Assembly (NCBI GenBank): GCA_963775015.1
Contig: CAVZHI010000015.1
Span: 620,001-684,000, forward strand
From: JAEMQF01 sp963775015
GTDB lineage: Bacteria; Pseudomonadota; Gammaproteobacteria; Burkholderiales; Burkholderiaceae_C
Reading direction: 5' to 3'
DNA: 64,000 bases
Each line of letters starts with the position of its first letter. Positions within the stretch are counted from its first letter, which is position 1. Below the pieces are notes generated by a model. That model searched no databases. It was not told the DNA's origin and saw only the letters and a list, made by a program, of their open reading frames with translations. This document shows, piece by piece, positions 58,701 through 64,000 of the stretch. The position numbers and the translations under genes were made by a program.

Positions 58701-60989
58701 TTCAGCGAGACCAAGGAGGCGCTCGAACAGCAGACCGCAACCGCCGAAGTGCTGCAAGTCATCAGCGCATCGGTGTCGGACACCCGACCTGTGTTTGCGA
58801 AGATCTTGCAGAGTTGCGAGCGCCTGGTCCCGGGCATCGCTGCGGTGACCTTGACCTTGATGCAGGGCGATCAGATCGTCCTGGCCGACGTTCGCCTGCA
58901 TGAGCTTGAAGGCGATACACCGCAGGGTCTGGCAGAGCGCGAGCGGCAAATCCGCTCGGGCTTCCCGTATCCGCTGCCCGGCTCAACGATCGCGGCTGCA
59001 CTCCAGGCGGGTCGAGTCATCGCGTATGACGATGTGCTGAACGGTCCTGACACACCACCGCGCGAGCGCGAAATTGCGCGTCGGGTTGGAATCAGCTACT
59101 CGCTCATGATCGCCCCATTGCAATGGGAAGGGAGTCTGATCGGCGGCATTGGGGTGACCCGACTTGCGCATCGGCGGCTTCCGCGCCAAAGAGTGTGCGC
59201 TGCTCAAGACCTTCGCCGACCAGGCCGTGATCGCGATCCAGAACGCGCGCCTGTTCCACGAAGCGCAGGAGGCGCGCGCTCAAGCTGAGGCGGCGAACGA
59301 GGCGAAGAGCGCGTTCCTCGCGACGATGAGCCATGAAATCCGCACGCCGATGAACGCCGTGATCGGCATGAGCGGCCTGCTGCTCGATACGCCACTGACC
59401 GACGAGCAGCGCGACTTCGCTTCCACGATTCGCGACTCGGGCGACTCGCTGCTGCTCATCATCAACGACATCCTCGACTTCTCGAAGATCGAGGCCGGCC
59501 GCATGGACCTGGAGGCGCAGCCTTTCGACCTGCGCGAGTGCGTTGAATCTGCGCTCGACCTGATTGCCGGCCGCGCCGCGGAAAAGCACCTCGACGTCGC
59601 GTATCTGTTCGAGGGCGAGGTGCCCGCGGCGATCCGCGGCGACGTGACGCGGCTTGCGGCAGATTCTGCTGAACCTGCTCTCCAACGCAGTCAAGTTCAC
59701 CGAGGCCGGCGAAGTGGTGTTGACGGTGAACGCCGCCGGCGAGCAACTGCGCTTCGCCGTGCGCGACACCGGCATCGGCCTGACCGAACAAGGCAAGAGC
59801 CGCCTCTTTCAAAGCTTCAGCCAGGCCGACAGCACGACGACGCGCAAATACGGCGGCACGGGCCTCGGCCTGGCGATCAGCAAGAAACTCGCCGAGCTGA
59901 TGGGCGGAACGATGTGGCGTCGAAAGTGCCGGCGCGGGGCAGGGCTCGACGTTCCGCTTCACGATCCGCGCACCTCGCGCCGAGCTGCCCGAAGGCCAGC
60001 GGCGCAGCTTCGTCGGCGAGCAGGCGGCGCTGAAAGGCAAGCGCGTCCTGGTGGTCGACGACAACCCGACGAACCGGCGCGTCCTGTCGCTGCAGGCGGC
60101 GAAGTGGGGCATGGTGGTGCGAGATACCGAATTTCCGGCGCAGGCCTTGCAGTGGCTGACGGATCACCGGGCTCCATCCGTCATCCCGGCACCCGGGCCC
60201 GCAATCGCCCCGCCACACTCTGTCATCCCGGCGCAAGCCGGGATCCACCCGTCGCCGGACGCAGTGGACCCCGGCGTGCGCCGGGGTGACAGTGAGCGCG
60301 GTGACGCTGAGCGCAATGACAGCGGGATGTTCGACCTCGCCATCATCGATATGCACATGCCCGGCATCGACGGCATGACGCTCGCGAGTCAGATCCGCAA
60401 CGCCGGCCACACGCTGCCGCTGGTGCTGTTCACATCGCTCGGACGCCGCGAAACCGATTCGAAGCTGTTTGCTGCGACGTTGGCAAAGCCGCTGCGCCAG
60501 AGCCAGCTCTTCGACCTGCTCATGAATCTGCTCGCGCCGCACAGCGACACGAAGGCACCGCAGCCCGTAGCGAAACCAAAGATCGACGCGACGCTTGCAA
60601 CGCGCCACCCGCTGCGCATCCTGCTCGCCGAAGACAACGCAGTGAACCAGAAGCTCGCGCTGCGCCTCTTGCAGCAAATGGGTTACCGCGCCGATGTCGC
60701 GAGCAACGGTGTCGAGGCGATCGAGTGCATTAAGCGCCAGCCCTACGACGTGGTGCTGATGGACGTGCAGATGCCCGAGATGGACGGCCTCGAAGCGGCA
60801 CGTCGCATCACGGCGAAGTGGCCACCGCACGAGCGGCCGCGAATCGTGGCGATGACCGCCAACGCGATGCAGGGCGACCGCGAAGAGTGTCTCGCCGCGG
60901 GAATGGACGACTATGTGACGAAGCCGATTCGCGTCGACGCGCTCGTCGAATCCCTGCTGCGCGTTGCGCCGCGCGCGACCGTTGCGTGA
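55727..60989 (+). CDS. Hybrid sensor kinase: TPR, four GAF, HisKA, HATPase, two receivers (four frame breaks)
   Basis: Cytoplasmic signalling protein of about 1750 residues with no membrane helix. A TPR-like helical region covers residues 1-480. A first GAF follows (AERVLVILEANGALRIGG). Two closely similar GAF domains come next (AIVDMVGDKLREVFHTGNIG and AIVDLVGDRLRDVFHTGHIA), then a fourth (VTLTLMQGDQIVLADVRLHE). HisKA is MSHEIRTPMNAVIGMSGLLL, HATPase NLLSNAVKFTE and GTGLGLAISKKLAELMGG. Receiver 1 has VLVVDDNPTNRRVLSL with Asp in AIIDMHMPGIDG and contains a repeat insertion. Receiver 2 has ILLAEDNAVNQKLALRLLQQ and LMDVQMPEMDG. Breaks near 57371, 59174, 59656 and 59918 are each repaired by removing one G or C. 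Its start is right behind the transposase repeat. Confidence 0.87.
60180..60290. repeat. Interspersed inverted repeat, copy 6, inside a receiver domain
   Basis: A full unit, GTCATCCCGGCGCAAGCCGG and GTGGACCCCGGCGTGCGCCG ending GGTGACAG, spans 60222-60290. A half unit GTCATCCCGGCACCCGGG precedes it at 60180. It is translated in frame as SVIPAQAGIHPSP and DAVDPGVRRGD. About 50 codons including flanking short repeats separate TDHRA from FDLAIIDMHMPGIDG of receiver 1. Confidence 0.9.
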
Positions 60990-60991
60990 TC

Positions 60992-63900
60992 ATGGCGGGC
61001 GCTGTCGCCGCGCAGGTCAGCGACCTGGCCTGGGCTGGCCAGCGCGACGCGGCGATCGCGCGCGCCAGCGCGGCGCTGGGCGCTGCGCCGTTGAGCACCG
61101 CTGAGCGCGCCGAACTGCTCGGCCTGCGCGCCGAATCGCTCATGGCCGCGGGCCGCTTTGCCGACGCGGCGCTGGACGCGAAGGAGATGCTGCGCCTGGC
61201 CGACGAGTCGGCGGCGCCCGCCCTGCAAGCGCAGGCGCTGAGTCTGCACGCGCTCGTCCTGATGCGCCAGGGCCAGCCGAAGGCCGCGTTGCCCTCTGCG
61301 CAGCGCGCGGTGACCCTGGCGCAACGCCTGCGAAGCAAGCCGCTGCTGGCGACTTCCCTGCTGCGCCTGGGTGAAGTACAAATGCGCACCACCGAGTACG
61401 CGGCGGCTTTGACAAGCGCGAAGCGCGCCGTGCGGTGCTCCGAAGCGGCCGGCGATCCGGTCGGCACGGGGCGCGCGCACTGGCTGATCGGATTCACCCA
61501 TTCGCGCCAATCGAACGATGCACTTTCGCGCGTCGCCGCCGAGCGCGCCGCAGCGCTGGCACGCGAGGCGGGCGATTCGCTGGGCCTGGGTAACGCGCTC
61601 AACGTGCTCAGCTTCAGCTGCAAAGACATCGCGCAGCGCATCGGCATGTTGCAACAGGCGGCGCAGGCGTTCGATCGCGCCGGCGACGCGCTCGGGCGCG
61701 CGCTCGTCACCGGCAACCTCTCGCTCGCGTTTGCCGAGCTCGGTCTGTACCGCCACGCGTGCCGCCTCGGCGAAGAAGTGGTGGCGCTGTGCGCGCGCAT
61801 GGGCGCGCGAATGAACCAGGCCCTGCAGTTGGGCGGCGTGATCGGCTGGCGCATCGCCCTGGGCGACCTCGACACGGTGGGCACACGCTGGCCCGAATAC
61901 GACGCGCTCGTCAGCGCACTCGACGAGCCCTTGACGCAGGGCGAGCGCGTGTTGCGCGGCGCAGCGCTCGCGCTCGCGATGGGCGACGCCACAGCGGCGG
62001 TGCGCAGCCTGCACGGCCTGCTGCACGAGGCGCGCAATGCCAAATCCGGGCACGAGCTGGCGGTACTCGTTCCGCTGTGCCGGGCGCGGCTCGCCGCAGG
62101 CGACGCGGCCGGCGCGCTGCGCGCGAGCGAAGAAGCCGCGGCGCTGCACCGTGCGAGGAACTTTGCGCGCCCCAACTTCGGCCACCCGCAGGACCTCTGG
62201 TGGTGGCACTCGTGTGCGCTGGCCGCTGCGGGCCGGGCCGACGCCGCGTGGGACGCGCTGCAACGCGCACACTCGCTGTTGCTCGACGCCGTGCGCCACG
62301 TGCACGACGAAGGCCTACGCCGCAGTTGCCTCAACAAGCCGCAAGTGAACCGCGACATCGTCCGTGCCTGGCTCAGCGAAGGTGCGCGGCGCAAGCTGCC
62401 CGCGGCGCAGCGCCTGGCGCACCTGAACCTCGAGAGCCGCCTCGCCGAGCCCTTCAGGCGCCTCGTCGACACCGGGATGCGCCTGAACGAGCTGCACGGC
62501 GCGGCGCAACTGCACGAGTTCCTGATCGACGAAGTCACCGAGTTGAGCGGCGCGCAGCGCGTCCTGCTCGTGCTGCAAGACGGCGAAGCGCTGCAGGTTG
62601 CGGGGTCGCTGCTGCCGCCAGGCGAGACCGCCGCCGCGCTGCTGGACGCGGTCACACCCTGGCTTGACGAAGCGCGGCGCAGCCGCGCGGTGCGCTTGCG
62701 CCACGGGCCGGCGGGTGTCGAGCCGGTGGACCAGCGCTCGTGCCTCGTCGCGCCGCTGATCGCGCAAAACCGCGTCCTCGGTTTCATCTACGCCGACATC
62801 GAAGGTGCGTTCGGTCGCTTTCACGCGCAAGACCGCGATCTGCTCGGCATGCTCGCCGCGATGGCCGCCGTGGCGCTGGACAACGCGATGTGGGCGCAGG
62901 ACCTGGAGCGCAAAGTCGAGGCACGCACCCGCGAGCTGAGCGAGGCACTGCAGCACCAGACCGCCACCGCTGACGTGCTGCAGGTCATCGGCGGTTCGGT
63001 CGCCGACACCGCACCCGTGTTCGACAAGATCCTGCAGTCCTGCGAACAGCTCTTCAGCGCGTCGATGTTCAGCCTGCACCTGGTGAATGAGGCGGGCCAG
63101 CTCGACGTGGCGCGAATGCGCTTCACCGCGGCCACGCGCGCGATGATCGGCGAGGCGAACATCGCGGCGACCGAAGCCGACCTGCGCTCGGCGTACCCCG
63201 CGCCGCTGGCCAATACGTCCGCTGAACTGTCGTTTCGTGCGGGTGCCGTGATTCAAAGCGCCGACGTGCTGAACGACCCGAACGCACCCGCGTCGAGCCG
63301 CGCGATTGCGCAGCGCACCGGGCGCAGCTTCGCCTTCCTCTGTGCGCCGCTGCTGTGGGAAGGCAAGGGCATCGGCACGCTGTCGATGCAGCGTCTCGAA
63401 CTCGGACCGTTCCGCGCGCAGGAACACGCGTTGCTCAAGACGTTTGCCGACCAGGCGGTGATCGCGATCCAGAACGCGCGGCTGTTCAACGAGACCAAGG
63501 AGGCGCTGGAGCAGCAGAAGGCTTCGGCCGAAGTGCTGGGCGTCATCAGCAGTTCGGTGGCCGACACCCAGCCGGTGTTCGAGCGGATTCTGGACAGCTG
63601 CCAGCGTCTGTTCGCCGCCGAGCCTCGGCCATCTTCCTGGTGGGGGAGGACGGGCAGTTGCACATGCCGCGCCTTCAGGCGGCTACGCCGAGGACGCCGC
63701 GCGCACTGTGTTCCCCAAGCCGCTGCAGGAAACGGCGGCGCCGCGCATGTTCCGCGCCGAGGGGCCGGTCTACATCGCCGATGCGCCGGGGACGAGGACC
63801 TTCCGCAGTCGATGCGTGAGGTGGCGCAGCGCGCCGGCAACTACTCGGCGTGCTGGCTGCCGATGCTGTGGGAGGGCCGTGGCATCGGCACGATCAGCAT

Positions 63901-64000
63901 CACGCGCGCACCGAATGCCAGTCATCACCGCGAAGGAGAGGTGCTGCTCAAGACCTTCGCCGATCAGGCGGTGATCGCGATCCAGAACGCGCGGCTGTTC
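60992..64000 (+). CDS. Paralogous TPR/GAF sensor kinase, N-terminal part (runs off the window)
   Basis: The ATG is two bases after the stop of the preceding kinase. About 1000 residues are visible. N-terminal TPR-like region (QVSDLAWAGQRDAAIARASA) homologous to the neighbour's QVRSLAWAGDHREAIDAASA, then a GAF near 700 (LVVLQDGE-type, LVLQDGEALQVAGSLLPPGE), and two further GAF domains, each preceded by ADVLQVIGGSVADTAPVFDK or EVLGVISSSVADTQPVFERI and ended by LLKTFADQAVIAIQNARLF. Three one-base deletions near 63627, 63682 and 63791 cancel each other, leaving the frame open to the end. Kinase and receiver domains, if any, lie beyond the window. Tandem placement and shared order make it a paralogue of the preceding gene. 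Confidence 0.85.
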   Translation, partial: MAGAVAAQVSDLAWAGQRDAAIARASAALGAAPLSTAERAELLGLRAESLMAAGRFADAALDAKEMLRLADESAAPALQAQALSLHALVLMRQGQPKAALPSAQRAVTLAQRLRSKPLLATSLLRLGEVQMRTTEYAAALTSAKRAVRCSEAAGDPVGTGRAHWLIGFTHSRQSNDALSRVAAERAAALAREAGDSLGLGNALNVLSFSCKDIAQRIGMLQQAAQAFDRAGDALGRALVTGNLSLAFAELGLYRHACRLGEEVVALCARMGARMNQALQLGGVIGWRIALGDLDTVGTRWPEYDALVSALDEPLTQGERVLRGAALALAMGDATAAVRSLHGLLHEARNAKSGHELAVLVPLCRARLAAGDAAGALRASEEAAALHRARNFARPNFGHPQDLWWWHSCALAAAGRADAAWDALQRAHSLLLDAVRHVHDEGLRRSCLNKPQVNRDIVRAWLSEGARRKLPAAQRLAHLNLESRLAEPFRRLVDTGMRLNELHGAAQLHEFLIDEVTELSGAQRVLLVLQDGEALQVAGSLLPPGETAAALLDAVTPWLDEARRSRAVRLRHGPAGVEPVDQRSCLVAPLIAQNRVLGFIYADIEGAFGRFHAQDRDLLGMLAAMAAVALDNAMWAQDLERKVEARTRELSEALQHQTATADVLQVIGGSVADTAPVFDKILQSCEQLFSASMFSLHLVNEAGQLDVARMRFTAATRAMIGEANIAATEADLRSAYPAPLANTSAELSFRAGAVIQSADVLNDPNAPASSRAIAQRTGRSFAFLCAPLLWEGKGIGTLSMQRLELGPFRAQEHALLKTFADQAVIAIQNARLFNETKEALEQQKASAEVLGVISSSVADTQPVFERILDSCQRLFAAEPRPSSWWGRTGSCTCRAFRRLRRGRRAHCVPQAAAGNGGAAHVPRRGAGLHRRCAGDEDLPQSMREVAQRAGNYSACWLPMLWEGRGIGTISITRAPNASHHREGEVLLKTFADQAVIAIQNARLF

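Noticed and set aside
60808..62787. A 659-codon minus-strand frame over the end of the hybrid kinase and the start of its paralogue
   Set aside because: Ser, Ala and Arg rich shadow; the plus strand encodes clear receiver, TPR and GAF features.

Overview
The window is GC-rich, densely coded DNA that fits a betaproteobacterium of the order Burkholderiales. The best evidence is the housekeeping order mutS, hydrolase, pyrG, kdsA, DUF1330, eno, ftsB on one strand, with suhB, trmJ, cysE, mogA, darP and pmbA close by. No rRNA, tRNA, prophage or CRISPR array was seen.

Layout. 1-4.8 kb: the end of an acyl-CoA synthetase gene, an enoyl-CoA hydratase and an AsmA-like protein. 4.8-20.6 kb: the housekeeping block. 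20.7-24.4 kb: a TRAP transporter whose binding protein faces its membrane subunits, heavily frame-broken. 24.5-38.4 kb: a long minus-strand run with a phosphatase-like protein, yqeY, rpsU, a two-component pair, NDH-2, a YeeE-type transporter, carbonic anhydrase, a patatin, 3-hydroxybutyrate dehydrogenase, an EgtD/EgtB-like pair behind a MerA-like flavoprotein, and two exported small proteins. 38.5-47 kb: a giant pseudokinase-ATPase-histidine kinase, an LRAT-type protein, a second patatin and a decaying DUF433/DUF5615 toxin-antitoxin-like patch. 47.5-54.7 kb: an RTX adhesin with six identical 354-bp repeats and its type I secretion ABC and HlyD genes. 54.7-64 kb: a REP-associated tyrosine transposase followed by two tandem paralogous TPR/multi-GAF sensor kinases, the second cut by the window edge.

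Accessory themes are signalling (four large sensor kinases), surface adhesion and small repeats. One inverted repeat family reading GTCATCCCGGCGAAAGCCGG occurs at six sites, once inside a coding frame. A second palindromic family surrounds the transposase.

Quality warning. At least 19 genes, including eno, mutS and yqeY, are broken by one-base frame changes. Most are repaired by removing one surplus G or C. This looks like sequence error rather than gene decay, so I annotate those genes as single loci and give the approximate break points. The 3' neighbours of the second kinase and the 5' end of the first gene lie outside the window.
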